Positions 7,947-17,624 are shown, counted from the stretch's first letter. The stretch: 55,610 nucleotides of DNA from Ligilactobacillus ubinensis (GCF_024160875.1 NZ_JAIULA010000019.1:1-55610), one strand, 5' to 3'. A program made the numbers and translations. The notes: generated by a model from the sequence alone, not told the origin.

Positions 7947-10337
7947 ATGGAACGTAAAGAAGAAGCAAATGTTTTATGGTTTGATGAACTTCATCGAGCC
8001 GATGTTAATTTAGTTGGTGGTAAGTCATCGTCATTGGGTGAATTAACTTCATTAGCAGGTATTCCTGTTCCTTATGGTTTTGCCACTACAGCCCGGGCCT
8101 ACCGTTATTTTATGCAGGCAACAGGTGTAAATGACAAAGTTAATGAATTGTTAGAAGGCATCAATGATTATGAAAATAGCGATGAACTGCATAGTACTTG
8201 TACGCAGATTCGAAATCTAATAACAACTGCCAAGATGCCTGATGATTTGGCAAACAACATTGAGCAAGCATATCAAGAATTAGGGAAGAAAATGAATCAA
8301 AGTGATCCATTTGTAGCAATTCGTTCGAGTGCTACTGCTGAAGATTTACCAGATGCATCTTTTGCAGGACAACAAGATTCATATTTAAATGTTCGTGGGA
8401 GTGCAGATGTTGTAAAAAAGGTTCAGGAATGCTATGCATCATTATTTACTGATCGTGCTACGTATTATCGGCATAAACAGCAGTTTCCGCATGAAAAGGT
8501 AGCATTATCAGCTGCTATTCAAATGATGGTTTTTTCAAAGTCATCAGGAATAATGTTCAGTGTTAATGTAGCTACGGGAGATGATACAAAGGTAATTATT
8601 GATGCGATTTGGGGCTTAGGTGAATATATTGTTCAAGGAACTGTTACCCCAGATGATTTTCTAGTAGATAAAAAGACGATGAAAATTACTTCTAAGAACA
8701 TTACAAATAAAGATGTGGAGTTAATTCGACTACCAGATGGTGGTGTAAAAGAGCAAGATGTTCCTGCTGAAATTGCCAATAAGCCTGTTTTAACGGATGA
8801 ACAAGTACTTGAATTAGCCGGATATGCTAAAAAAATAGAAGAACATTATGGTTGCTATATGGATATGGAATTTGCATTAGACAAAAATACAGACAAATTA
8901 TGGTTAGTGCAAGCTCGTCCTGAAACAGTTTGGTCACGCAAAAAAAAGCAACAAAAACCTACTGCAGATGCTGTGAGTGAAGAACCAACTAATGCAGAAA
9001 TAATTACCCGAGGATTGCCAGCTAGTCCAGGAATTGCTTCAGGGAAAGTACATGTTATAGACAGTCCAGATAATATAAATGAATTTAAGCAAGGTGAAAT
9101 TTTAGTAACATTGATGACATCGCCAGACTGGGTACCAGCAATGAAAAAAGCAGCCGCGATTGTAACAAATAATGGTGGAATGACTTGTCATGCAGCAATT
9201 GTTTCTAGAGAAATGCAAATTCCGTGTATTGTAGGTACAAAAAGTCGAGGTGCAGCAGCAACAGATGTTTTGCATACAGGAGATATTATAACGGTAGATG
9301 CCAAAAATGGAGTGGTTTATGCAGGCGATTTGAAAGCTATCACAACTTCTGATAAAGAACAAGAAAATACAAATCAGGTTGCAGCAGAATACTTTGCACC
9401 AACGGCTACTGGAGTAATGATGAATTTGGGTAATCCTGATTTAGCTAATAAATATGCTTCTTTACCAGCAGATGGAATTGGACTAATGCGAGAAGAATTT
9501 CTTTGGACAACGTATATTCACGAGCACCCACTATACTTGATTGAGCAAGGACATCCTGAAAAAGTAGTAAACATGCTAGCTGAAGGTATTAGCAAAGTAA
9601 CTCGTGCAATGGCACCACGTCCTGTTATTTTACGTTTCTCTGATTTCAAGTCTAGTGAATATCGCAATTTAAAGGGCGGCGAGAAATATGAGCCAGAAGA
9701 ACCAGCTGATTTATTGGGATGGCGTGGCGCTTCTCGGTATTATGATCCTAAGTATGTTGATGCCTTTAAACTAGAACTTGCAGCGGTCAAAAAAGTCCGG
9801 AATGATTTTGGTTTAACTAATCTGAATGTGATGATTCCATTTGTCAGAACAGTTGATGAAGCGAGAAAGGTCACAGATATTATGCAAGAAGCAGGTTTAC
9901 AGCGTAGCTCTGATTTTAAAGTATACATGATGGCTGAAATTCCAAGTAATATTATCTTAGCTGATAAATTTAATCAATTTATTGATGGGTATTCAATTGG
10001 TTCAAATGATTTAACAATGTTATTGTTAGGCTGCGATAGAAACAACGATACCGTATCTGAGTTATTTGATGAGCGCAATTTAGCGGTGAAACGTGCTATT
10101 TGCCATTTGATTAAGACAGCGCATAATGCTGGTAAAACAGTTTCTATTTGCGGTCAGACGCCATCAGAGTTTCCTGACTTCACTGAATTCTTAATTCAAA
10201 GTGGAATTGACTACGTTTCGGTTAATCCAGATATGGTTAAAGCTACTAAACACAATGTGGCACATTTTGAACAAAGAATTCTACTGGATCATGCAACTGG
10301 TAAAGGTAAAAAGAATTTTGAAGACTATGAATGGTAA
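7947..10337 (+). CDS. ppsA: Phosphoenolpyruvate synthase (pyruvate, water dikinase)
   Basis: Makes PEP from pyruvate, ATP and water, a gluconeogenic step. There are 796 residues from the ATG at 7947, chosen because GGGAGG is 7 bases upstream; an open TTG at 7872 is really the -35. Domain order: ATP-grasp nucleotide-binding domain (VGGKSSSLGEL near the start, later MDMEFALDKNTDKLWLVQARP), swivelling phosphohistidine domain with GGMTCHAA (catalytic H415), and C-terminal TIM barrel with C735 in SICGQTPSEFP. E. coli PpsA is 792 residues, so this one is complete. The cre site implies carbon catabolite repression. It is unusual among lactic acid bacteria and would allow growth on lactate or pyruvate-forming substrates. 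Confidence 0.92.
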   Translation: MERKEEANVLWFDELHRADVNLVGGKSSSLGELTSLAGIPVPYGFATTARAYRYFMQATGVNDKVNELLEGINDYENSDELHSTCTQIRNLITTAKMPDDLANNIEQAYQELGKKMNQSDPFVAIRSSATAEDLPDASFAGQQDSYLNVRGSADVVKKVQECYASLFTDRATYYRHKQQFPHEKVALSAAIQMMVFSKSSGIMFSVNVATGDDTKVIIDAIWGLGEYIVQGTVTPDDFLVDKKTMKITSKNITNKDVELIRLPDGGVKEQDVPAEIANKPVLTDEQVLELAGYAKKIEEHYGCYMDMEFALDKNTDKLWLVQARPETVWSRKKKQQKPTADAVSEEPTNAEIITRGLPASPGIASGKVHVIDSPDNINEFKQGEILVTLMTSPDWVPAMKKAAAIVTNNGGMTCHAAIVSREMQIPCIVGTKSRGAAATDVLHTGDIITVDAKNGVVYAGDLKAITTSDKEQENTNQVAAEYFAPTATGVMMNLGNPDLANKYASLPADGIGLMREEFLWTTYIHEHPLYLIEQGHPEKVVNMLAEGISKVTRAMAPRPVILRFSDFKSSEYRNLKGGEKYEPEEPADLLGWRGASRYYDPKYVDAFKLELAAVKKVRNDFGLTNLNVMIPFVRTVDEARKVTDIMQEAGLQRSSDFKVYMMAEIPSNIILADKFNQFIDGYSIGSNDLTMLLLGCDRNNDTVSELFDERNLAVKRAICHLIKTAHNAGKTVSICGQTPSEFPDFTEFLIQSGIDYVSVNPDMVKATKHNVAHFEQRILLDHATGKGKKNFEDYEW

Positions 10338-10352
10338 ATGATTTTTAAAAGT

Positions 10353-10394
10353 AAAAACGACAATGGTAATAAAAAATGCCATTGCCGTTTTTTT
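10353..10394. terminator. Terminator between ppsA and recQ
   Basis: AAAACGACAATGG pairs with CCATTGCCGTTTT (one mismatch) and is followed by seven Ts on the plus strand. Convergent genes flank it. Confidence 0.85.
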
Positions 10395-10431
10395 ATTGTC
10401 ACTAAATTTCAACTAAGCTAATGATAAAGTG

Positions 10432-12225
10432 TCATTGGATAACCTGGTTTTTAGCTGATTCATTTGCATATTTTAATAGTTCATCTAAGAAAAGTTGACC
10501 ATATTTAGCCAGTTTATTTGTTCCGATTCCCCTAATGTTTAGCATATCATCAAGAGTTTTAGGTTGAACAGAACAAAGCTCTTGCAAAGTTGTATCTGAA
10601 AAAATAACAAAAGGTGGAACAGCTTGTTTTCGCGCAATATCCAAGCGTAACTGTCTAAGGTGTTCAAACAAAGTAAGGTCAATATCAGTAAGAGTTGTGG
10701 TTTGTGTGGCTTGCGTAACTTTTTGGCTTACTTGGTGATTTCCTTGTAATACTGAACTGCCCAGTTTTGTGACACTAAGGGTTGGATATTGCGAGCTATC
10801 GGCGACTAGATAACCACTAGCAAGAAGATAGTCAATAAGCATTTCAATATCTTTTAGATGCATAGAATGCATGATTCCAAAAGTTGAAAGCTGATTGAAA
10901 GCTAATTCAGCTATTTTTTTATTTTTAGAACCATATAAAACTTGAGCGACTAATTTTTTTCCAAATCGCTCATGCATGCGAATGACACATGAGAGTATTT
11001 TTTGCGTTTCGATAGTAATGTCATGAGTTAATCGCTCATCAGTACAATTACTACATTTACCACAAGGGTCAATTTCTTGACCAAAATACCGAACGATATA
11101 TTGTTGTAAGCAAACTTCTGTATTGACATAATGCGTAATGTCTTGAATTTTTTGATACTGATTAGTTTTATAGCTCTCATCAGCTTCTGAATTATCAATA
11201 AAAAAACGTTGTGTCAGCATATCTTGGCTATGATAAAGCAATATAGCTTCACTAGGTAAACCATCGCGACCTGCACGGCCGGCTTCTTGATAATAAGCTT
11301 CAATACTACCGGGGGTTTGAGCATGGATTACAAAACGAACGTTACTTTTATTTATTCCCATACCAAAAGCATTAGTAGCAACAATAACATTAGCACGTTC
11401 AAATAGAAAATCTTCTTGGTTTTGGCGACGAACATGTTCTGATAAGCCAGCATGATAAATGACTGCTGCTATCTGTTTTTCTTGGAGAAAAGTGCCAATT
11501 TTTTCAACCATTTTACGTGTAGAAGCATAGATAATGCCAGATTGTGTAGGATTATTTTTTAAATATTTAAGTAAAAATGAAAGTGTATCTTGGCCTTTAA
11601 CGACTTTAAAGGTTAAATTAGGTCGAGCAAACCCCGTTTTTATTTGATTTGAAGAATTAATCTGTAGACGGGTACAAATATCCTGTGCAACTTGATTGGT
11701 AGCTGTAGCAGTTAAAGCAAGAATAGGTGGGGTTTGCGATATTTGTGAGATACTAGCGGCTAAACTTAAGTAACTAGGACGAAAATCATGGCCCCATTGT
11801 GAGATACAGTGAGCCTCATCAACAGCAATCAAAGAAATAGCAAGTGTATTCAAGCTAGCTAAAAAACGAGGTGACTCTAATCTTTCGGGTGCAATATACA
11901 GTAATTTGATTTGTCCATTACGTGCTTTAACAAAATTTGCGGATACTTCTGCGTAATCTAGAGTACTGTTAATATAAGCGGCAGGAATATCATTGTCATT
12001 TAAAGCATCAACTTGGTCTTTCATTAAAGAAATTAAAGGTGAGATAACTAGAGTTAAACCAGGCAAAACAAGTGCTGGGATTTGATAGCACAGTGATTTA
12101 CCACCGCCAGTAGGCATAATAGCTAAAGTGTTTTGTTTATGTAAAATTTTATCGATTATTTCAGCTTGTCCAGGCCGAAAAGAATCATAGCCAAAGTATT
12201 TGTTTAATGCTAAAAGTGGTGACAT
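10432..12225 (-). CDS. recQ: ATP-dependent DNA helicase RecQ
   Basis: A 3'-5' helicase of recombinational repair, 597 residues. Walker A PTGGGKS is at about 38-44 and the DEAH box lies in VDEAHCISQWGHDFRPSY near 136. RecA-like domain 2 has YYQEAGRAGRDG, a four-cysteine zinc site sits around 370-393 (CLQQY...CGKCSNC), followed by a winged helix (RQC) and a C-terminal HRDC domain (about 520-585, ending RGIGTNKLAKYG). This is the full bacterial architecture. The ATG has GAGGT 8 bases upstream. It is divergent from tex. Confidence 0.95.
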   Translation of the reverse strand: MSPLLALNKYFGYDSFRPGQAEIIDKILHKQNTLAIMPTGGGKSLCYQIPALVLPGLTLVISPLISLMKDQVDALNDNDIPAAYINSTLDYAEVSANFVKARNGQIKLLYIAPERLESPRFLASLNTLAISLIAVDEAHCISQWGHDFRPSYLSLAASISQISQTPPILALTATATNQVAQDICTRLQINSSNQIKTGFARPNLTFKVVKGQDTLSFLLKYLKNNPTQSGIIYASTRKMVEKIGTFLQEKQIAAVIYHAGLSEHVRRQNQEDFLFERANVIVATNAFGMGINKSNVRFVIHAQTPGSIEAYYQEAGRAGRDGLPSEAILLYHSQDMLTQRFFIDNSEADESYKTNQYQKIQDITHYVNTEVCLQQYIVRYFGQEIDPCGKCSNCTDERLTHDITIETQKILSCVIRMHERFGKKLVAQVLYGSKNKKIAELAFNQLSTFGIMHSMHLKDIEMLIDYLLASGYLVADSSQYPTLSVTKLGSSVLQGNHQVSQKVTQATQTTTLTDIDLTLFEHLRQLRLDIARKQAVPPFVIFSDTTLQELCSVQPKTLDDMLNIRGIGTNKLAKYGQLFLDELLKYANESAKNQVIQ

Positions 12226-12328
12226 TTTTTTACCTCATTTGTTTTAGTTCTTATTTTAATAATACAAGTAATGTCTACAAAAAAATAGTATAATAACTTA
12301 GAGTATTTAGAAAAGTTAGGTGGATTAT

Positions 12329-14518
12329 TTGGAAAAAGAAATTTTTAATCAAACAGTTAAAGCATTAAACTATCGTCCTAAGCAAATCGAAGCAACATTA
12401 GATATGCTTGCAGATGGAAGTACAATTCCGTTTATTGCGCGATATCGCAAGGAAAAAACCGGAAGTTTAGATGAAGTACAATTACGTGAAATCCAAGCGA
12501 CTTATCTCCAGATTGAAAAACTAACCAAACGAAAAAAAGATGTAATTACAAAAATAGAAGAACAAGGAAAAATAACAGATTCTTTACGCGCAAAAATATT
12601 ACAATCACAGACACTTCAAGATGTTGAAGATTTATATTTACCATATAAACAAAAACGTAGAACTAAAGCGCAAATTGCACGTGAAAATGGATTAGAGCCA
12701 CTAGCAAAAGCAATAACAGCTTTTGCGGATGATAAAAAGCTAAGCCAGATTTGTGATGAAGTTTTATCAGATAAGGTTCCAACGATAGATGAAGCTTTAG
12801 CAGGTGCAAGTGAGATTTTAGCAGAAGCTTTTAGTGAAAATGCCCGCTTGCGGTCTTGGGTCCGGCGTAAAGCAGAACAAATTGGACTTGTGGTAGCTGA
12901 ATTAAAAGATGAAACTAAAGATGAAAATCACGTTTATCAAGACTACTATGAATTTAGTGAAAGTGTAAAAAAAATTGCAGCCCATCGAATTTTGGCGCTT
13001 GATCGTGGAGAAAAAAATGGCGTTTTGCGAGTTAAAATTACAATAGATGAAGCATATGCTTTACAATATTTTCATTCATTGTTTGTTGCCAATCAACCAA
13101 CGAGCTATCAAACAACACAATTAGTTGAAAAAGCTTATACTGAGGCGTATAAGCGATTTATTAAACCAGCGATAGAACGTGAGATCCGAAAAAATTTGAC
13201 TGAAAAAGCAGCAACGCAAGCGATTAGTGTTTTTGGAGAAAATCTGTATCATTTATTGATGCAAGCACCATTAAAGGGAAAAGTTGTGTTAGGACTAGAT
13301 CCAGCCTATAGAACAGGCTGCAAGTTAGCAGTTGTTGATAAAACAGGTAAATTTTTAGATAAGAGTGTCATTTATCCACATGAAAAGCATAAAGGAGCTA
13401 AAGTTGATCCTAAGTTACGTGCACAGGCAGTAGCAACACTAAAAGCATTAATTAAAAAATATAATGTGGAAATGATTGCGATTGGAAATGGAACAGCAAG
13501 TCGTGAATCCGAACAATTTGTAGCCGATGTTTTAAAAGACGTAGAGCAAAAAGTCTTTTATATTATTGTCAATGAAGCTGGAGCATCGGTATATTCAGCA
13601 AGTACAGTTGCGCGTAAGGAATTCCCTGATTTTAATGTTGAGGAACGTTCTGCAGTAAGTATTGCGCGCAGATTGCAAGATCCATTAGCTGAATTAATTA
13701 AAATAGATCCTAAAGCGATTGGTGTAGGTCAATATCAGCACGATTTACCTGAAAAGCAATTAGATGAAAAGTTATCCACAGTAATTGAAACAAGTGTAAA
13801 CCAAGTTGGGGTTAACTTAAATACAGCAAGTCCAGAGCTATTGGAACACATTTCCGGATTAAATAAAACAATTGCACAAAACATTGTTTTATATAGAAAC
13901 GAAAATGGTCAGTTTATGAAACGTGAACAATTAAAAAAAGTAGCTCGCTTGGGTCCTAAAGCTTATGAACAAGCAGCCGGATTTTTGCGTATTGTTGGTG
14001 GAGAAAACATTTTGGATAATACGGATATTCATCCAGAAAGTTATCAGGTAACACAAAAACTTTTTGATATGGTAGATCTAAAGCGTGCAGATATTGGAAC
14101 TAAACAAGTTAAAACAAAACTGGCAGCTAAGAATTTAAGTGAATTTGCAAATCAATTAGGGATTGGTTTTGAAACTATTCAAGATATTGTAGCAAGTTTA
14201 GAAAAGCCGGGACGTGATTTACGCGATGAAATGCCGTCTCCATTATTGCGGACTGATGTACTGAAAATAGAGGATTTAAAAAATGGAATGCAACTACAAG
14301 GTACAGTCAGAAATGTAGTTGATTTTGGTGCATTTGTTGATATTGGAGTAAAGCAAGATGGTTTAGTGCATATTTCAAGATTAAGTACAAAATTTATCAG
14401 TAGTCCAAGTGAAGTTGTTGCAGTTGGAGATATTGTGACAGTGTGGATTGAAAGTGTTGATTTAAAGAGAAATCGAATCCAGCTAACGATGCTTGAACCC
14501 AAAAAATCTGGTAATTAA
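12329..14518 (+). CDS. tex: Tex-family RNA-binding transcription accessory protein
   Basis: About 729 residues. The order is the Tex one: helical N-terminus (ATLDMLADGSTIPFIARYRKEKTGSLDE), YqgF-like fold (GLDPAYRTGCKLAVVDKTG, mid-protein), helix-hairpin-helix (VNLNTASPELLEHISGL), and a C-terminal S1 RNA-binding domain (GTVRNVVDFGAFVDIGVKQDGLVHIS). Tex proteins bind nucleic acid and act on transcription or transcript processing; the exact role is unsettled. I chose TTG at 12329 because AGGTGG lies 5 bases before it; GTG at 12320 is in frame but has no ribosome binding site. It is coupled to the SprT-like gene, one base after its stop. Confidence 0.92.
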   Translation: MEKEIFNQTVKALNYRPKQIEATLDMLADGSTIPFIARYRKEKTGSLDEVQLREIQATYLQIEKLTKRKKDVITKIEEQGKITDSLRAKILQSQTLQDVEDLYLPYKQKRRTKAQIARENGLEPLAKAITAFADDKKLSQICDEVLSDKVPTIDEALAGASEILAEAFSENARLRSWVRRKAEQIGLVVAELKDETKDENHVYQDYYEFSESVKKIAAHRILALDRGEKNGVLRVKITIDEAYALQYFHSLFVANQPTSYQTTQLVEKAYTEAYKRFIKPAIEREIRKNLTEKAATQAISVFGENLYHLLMQAPLKGKVVLGLDPAYRTGCKLAVVDKTGKFLDKSVIYPHEKHKGAKVDPKLRAQAVATLKALIKKYNVEMIAIGNGTASRESEQFVADVLKDVEQKVFYIIVNEAGASVYSASTVARKEFPDFNVEERSAVSIARRLQDPLAELIKIDPKAIGVGQYQHDLPEKQLDEKLSTVIETSVNQVGVNLNTASPELLEHISGLNKTIAQNIVLYRNENGQFMKREQLKKVARLGPKAYEQAAGFLRIVGGENILDNTDIHPESYQVTQKLFDMVDLKRADIGTKQVKTKLAAKNLSEFANQLGIGFETIQDIVASLEKPGRDLRDEMPSPLLRTDVLKIEDLKNGMQLQGTVRNVVDFGAFVDIGVKQDGLVHISRLSTKFISSPSEVVAVGDIVTVWIESVDLKRNRIQLTMLEPKKSGN

Positions 14519-14519
14519 T

Positions 14520-14972
14520 ATGAACGATGCCGAGTTAACAAAAAAAGTACAAGAAATTTCATTGGAATCTTTTGGAATTCCATTTACACATCAAGCTTTT
14601 TTTAATTCGCGATTAAAGACAACTGGTGGACGTTATCGTTTAAAGGATCATAATATTGAAATTAATCCTAAAATGATAGCCGAGTATGATTATTCTGTTT
14701 TTGAAGGCATTGTAAAACATGAACTATGCCACTATCATCTACACTTAGCAAATTGTGGATACCAGCATAAAGATCGAGATTTTAAACGGTTGCTTAAACG
14801 TGTAGGTGCTAGTCGCTATGCACCAGCAGCAGCTAGAAAATACCGATATGTATATCAATGTAGTAATTGTAAGAAACTGTATTATCGAAAGAGAAAAGTA
14901 GATATGACAAAATATGTGTGTTCCCAGTGTCGAGGACAATTGACACTTAAAAAGTTAAATCAAAAAAATTAA
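14520..14972 (+). CDS. SprT-like zinc metalloprotein (YdcK/SprT family)
   Basis: A 150-residue protein with an HExxH-type zinc site (H67-E-L-C-H71, sequence KHELCHYH) and a C-terminal zinc ribbon (C114/C117 and C134/C137). This is the bacterial SprT-like arrangement, related to the protease domain of Spartan; the bacterial function is unproven. The ATG begins one base after the tex stop, so translation is probably coupled. An in-frame TTG at 14493 inside tex lacks a ribosome binding site. The tex-sprT order is common in Firmicutes. Confidence 0.87.
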   Translation: MNDAELTKKVQEISLESFGIPFTHQAFFNSRLKTTGGRYRLKDHNIEINPKMIAEYDYSVFEGIVKHELCHYHLHLANCGYQHKDRDFKRLLKRVGASRYAPAAARKYRYVYQCSNCKKLYYRKRKVDMTKYVCSQCRGQLTLKKLNQKN

Positions 14973-14986
14973 AATATAGAAAATAG

Positions 14987-15015
14987 TTGCTAATATTAGA
15001 TGCGTTTGCTATAAT
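14987..15015 (+). promoter_or_regulatory. Promoter of tRNA-Leu
   Basis: TTGCTA (14987-14992), a 17-base spacer and a perfect TATAAT (15010-15015) with TG one base upstream (extended -10). It ends 13 bases before the tRNA. Confidence 0.85.
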
Positions 15016-15028
15016 TATTCTTGTTGTT

Positions 15029-15113
15029 GCGGGTATGGCGGAATTGGCAGACGCGTCAGACTAAGGATCTGGTGAGCATTGCGCTCGTGATGGTTCGAAT
15101 CCATTTACCCGCA
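15029..15113 (+). tRNA. tRNA-Leu (AAG)
   Basis: A class II tRNA with a long variable arm. Acceptor GCGGGTA pairs with TACCCGC, and anticodon AAG is at 15063-15065 in loop CTAAGGA. A34 would need deamination to inosine by TadA to read CUU/CUC. It stands alone with its own promoter and terminator. Confidence 0.94.
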
Positions 15114-15122
15114 TTGTAAGAG

Positions 15123-15165
15123 GAGGTTGAGAAAACTATTTTTCTCGACCTCTTTGTTGTTTTTA
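15123..15165 (+). terminator. Terminator of tRNA-Leu
   Basis: A 13-bp stem, GAGGTTGAGAAAA with TTTTCTCGACCTC (one G-U), is followed by a T-rich tail. Confidence 0.85.
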
Positions 15166-15189
15166 TAAATATAAAGAAGAGGTGCTAAT

Positions 15190-16173
15190 ATGACAAAAGC
15201 TGTGACATTAATAGCCAGTGCAGGTTATTTACCTAATAGAGTGGTAAATAATGATGAACTAAGTCAGATTATGGAAACGTCTGATGAATGGATTCAAACC
15301 CATACAGGGATAAAAGAGCGTCATTATGCACTTGATGAAAACACATCAGATATGGCTACAAAAGTTGCGTTACAGCTATTAAAACGAGCAAATCTGGATG
15401 CAAAACAAATTGATCTCATTATCATTTCTACAATTTCACCGGATGCAATTACGCCATCAACGGCAGCAATTGTTCAGGGGAATATTGGAGCAAGGAATGC
15501 TTTTGCCTACGATTTATCCGCAGCATGCGCAGGTTTTATATTTGCACTTAGTACTGCAGAAAAATTTTTACGCAGTAAACTATATAAAAGAGCAATGGTT
15601 ATTTCAGCAGAAACAAATTCAAAAATGATGGATTTTAAAGATCGAACCTCCACGGTATTTTTCGGAGATGGTGCAGCTGGAGTAATTATTGAAGCTACTG
15701 ATGACATAAGTAAAGAGATATTTTTAGCAGAAAAATTATGTACAATAGGTGATGCAGATGTAATTCACAGTGGTCGGATTAAACCTTTGAGTAAGATAGC
15801 AGCAAGCAATTATCCACAAATAGATGCTTTTTATCAGGATGGACGAGCTGTATTTGAGTTTGTAACAACTGTAGTCTTGCAACATATCAAAGACTTTTTG
15901 GTAGAAAATAAATTGCAGCCTCAAGATTTAGATTTTATTGTAACGCATCAAGCCAATTTGCGCTTAATAGAAAAGTTAGCAGAAAATTTAGAAATACCAT
16001 TGGATAGATTTGCGATTGATATTCCAACAGTTGGTAATACTTCATCTGCTGGCATACCATTAGCGTTAAACCACAAACTAGAAAGCGGTGCAACTCCTAA
16101 AAGAGTGTTGTTATGTGGCTTTGGCTCGGGATTAGCATATGGAAGTATCTTGTTAGATTTAAGCTGTATATAA
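15190..16173 (+). CDS. fabH: 3-oxoacyl-ACP synthase III (beta-ketoacyl-ACP synthase III)
   Basis: Condenses acetyl-CoA (or another acyl-CoA) with malonyl-ACP to start fatty acid synthesis. All three catalytic residues are in place: C113 (SAACAGF), H253 (THQANLR) and N283 (VGNTSSAG). The 327 residues match the family. It lies alone, between tRNA-Leu and an LCP gene, whereas the main fabH of lactobacilli is usually in the large fab operon. It may be a second copy with different primer preference; that is inference from position only. ATG after AAGAGGTG. Confidence 0.92.
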   Translation: MTKAVTLIASAGYLPNRVVNNDELSQIMETSDEWIQTHTGIKERHYALDENTSDMATKVALQLLKRANLDAKQIDLIIISTISPDAITPSTAAIVQGNIGARNAFAYDLSAACAGFIFALSTAEKFLRSKLYKRAMVISAETNSKMMDFKDRTSTVFFGDGAAGVIIEATDDISKEIFLAEKLCTIGDADVIHSGRIKPLSKIAASNYPQIDAFYQDGRAVFEFVTTVVLQHIKDFLVENKLQPQDLDFIVTHQANLRLIEKLAENLEIPLDRFAIDIPTVGNTSSAGIPLALNHKLESGATPKRVLLCGFGSGLAYGSILLDLSCI

Positions 16174-16200
16174 AAAGAATTGTAAAGTTTGGTAATAAAA

Positions 16201-16238
16201 AATAGGAGATAGAAAAAATTATTTTTCTATCTCCTATT
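16201..16238. terminator. 17-bp bidirectional terminator
   Basis: Perfect arms AATAGGAGATAGAAAAA (16201-16217) and its complement (16222-16238), with A and T runs built into the stem, between the convergent fabH and LCP genes. Confidence 0.87.
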
Positions 16239-16255
16239 TGAATACTAAATATTAA

Positions 16256-17455
16256 TTAATAACGTGAGCTACTAGAAGTAGAGTATCTACCGCCGTATGT
16301 GCTATAACTACTTCGAGTGCTGTAATTACCATAATAACTGGAACTAGAAGTTGATCCATAACTAGATGTCGTTCCGTAAGAAGAGTAGGATGAATAGATG
16401 CGACCGATAAAGGTTGCGGTTGAAGCATTCAAGCCAAGCTCTTTACGAATCCTAGTTGAGGTCTTTTTCTTTGTTTCGGCTGTACCAACCTGATATGATA
16501 CACCATTAATTGTTGCATCTTCACCTTGCAAAGTATAAGATTTGATGGTTTTACCAGCATCTTTATATTCTGAAATAATTGTCAAAATATCATTATAAGT
16601 TAAATCTGTTTTCATGTTATCTTCAAGTGTAGCTAATAGTTTCTTGTAACTTGATAAAGTTGAAACAGACATCGATTTTTTAATAATCGCAGTAATGATT
16701 TGGCGTTGCCGTTTTTGACGGCCGTAATCTCCTAACGGATCAGAATAACGCATACGCGAATAAGCTAAAGCCTTGCTACCATTTAATGTGACTTTCTTCC
16801 CCTTTGTAACACTAACTGAATCATAGGAGAAGGTAAGTGTTGGTGTGATAGTTACACCGCCAATGGCATTGACTATCTTTTTCAAGCCACCCATATTAAC
16901 TAAAACATAAAAGTCAATTGGGATGTGTAGAGTATTTTGAATAGTTTTAATTGAAGAAGATACTCCACCAATTGTATAAGCGGCATTTATTTTGTCGTAA
17001 CTATCAGAAGAACCGGAAACTTTAACTTGTAAATCACGTGGAATACTTGTTAAAGTAACTCTTTTGGTTGATGGATTGATAGTTGCAATAATAATGGTAT
17101 CAGTGCGTCCCTTATCAGTACGGCCTAAATCACCAGTATCTGTGCCTAAAAGTAAAATAGAAATAGCTTTTTTAGATTTTAAAACTTGTGAAACATTACG
17201 TAATTTTTTGACATTAGATTTTGTATATGTTTTGGTGACAGCTGTTTTGGCTGTGTAAAGCATGTTATAAAGATAGGCACCACCACCATAAAAAATTCCT
17301 AAAGTGATAACTAGAAGAGCTAAAAAGACTCTCTTACGACGAACATTAGGTTTATGTTTTATCGCATGGCGTGAACGTTGAGCAGTATTATTTTGTTCGC
17401 GTCGTGGAGGAATATCAACATAGTCACTATGCTGACGTCTGTTTTTTTTATTCAT
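16256..17455 (-). CDS. LytR-CpsA-Psr (LCP) family cell-wall ligase
   Basis: LCP proteins move lipid-linked anionic polymers (teichoic acids, capsule) onto peptidoglycan outside the membrane. Of the 399 residues, 1-42 are basic and cytoplasmic, about 43-65 form one membrane helix, and the LCP domain follows with LLLGTDTGDLGRTDKGRTDT and the Arg-rich SIPRDL and SRMRYSDPLGDYGRQKRQR motifs. The last 50 or so residues are almost only Ser, Tyr, Gly and Thr, probably a disordered extracellular tail, which is unusual for the family. Start ATG after AAGGAG. It may act with the teichoic type TagA at 5841. Confidence 0.9.
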   Translation of the reverse strand: MNKKNRRQHSDYVDIPPRREQNNTAQRSRHAIKHKPNVRRKRVFLALLVITLGIFYGGGAYLYNMLYTAKTAVTKTYTKSNVKKLRNVSQVLKSKKAISILLLGTDTGDLGRTDKGRTDTIIIATINPSTKRVTLTSIPRDLQVKVSGSSDSYDKINAAYTIGGVSSSIKTIQNTLHIPIDFYVLVNMGGLKKIVNAIGGVTITPTLTFSYDSVSVTKGKKVTLNGSKALAYSRMRYSDPLGDYGRQKRQRQIITAIIKKSMSVSTLSSYKKLLATLEDNMKTDLTYNDILTIISEYKDAGKTIKSYTLQGEDATINGVSYQVGTAETKKKTSTRIRKELGLNASTATFIGRIYSSYSSYGTTSSYGSTSSSSYYGNYSTRSSYSTYGGRYSTSSSSRY

Positions 17456-17594
17456 ACGTGACTCCTTACTAGTAATATGTACTACAAGTCATTATACACG
17501 GAAGATTCAGGAATTAAAACAGTCAGAATTTTTTTAAAATTAAATTAATAAATCTTAGTCGGTTTTTATATATAACGTTTTCATTAAAATATGC

Positions 17595-17624
17595 TTAAAA
17601 ACATAAGATAGGATGTGTTATACT
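17595..17624 (+). promoter_or_regulatory. Promoter of the AEC transporter
   Basis: TATACT (17619-17624) with TG one base upstream forms an extended -10; the -35 is a weak TTAAAA 18 bases before it. A half-good cre-like sequence (17569-17584, 13 of 16 positions) lies further upstream. Confidence 0.55.

Noticed and set aside
17569-17584. cre-like sequence upstream of the AEC transporter
   Set aside because: Only the right half fits; the left half misses three consensus positions. Kept as a remark in the promoter entry, not as a site.
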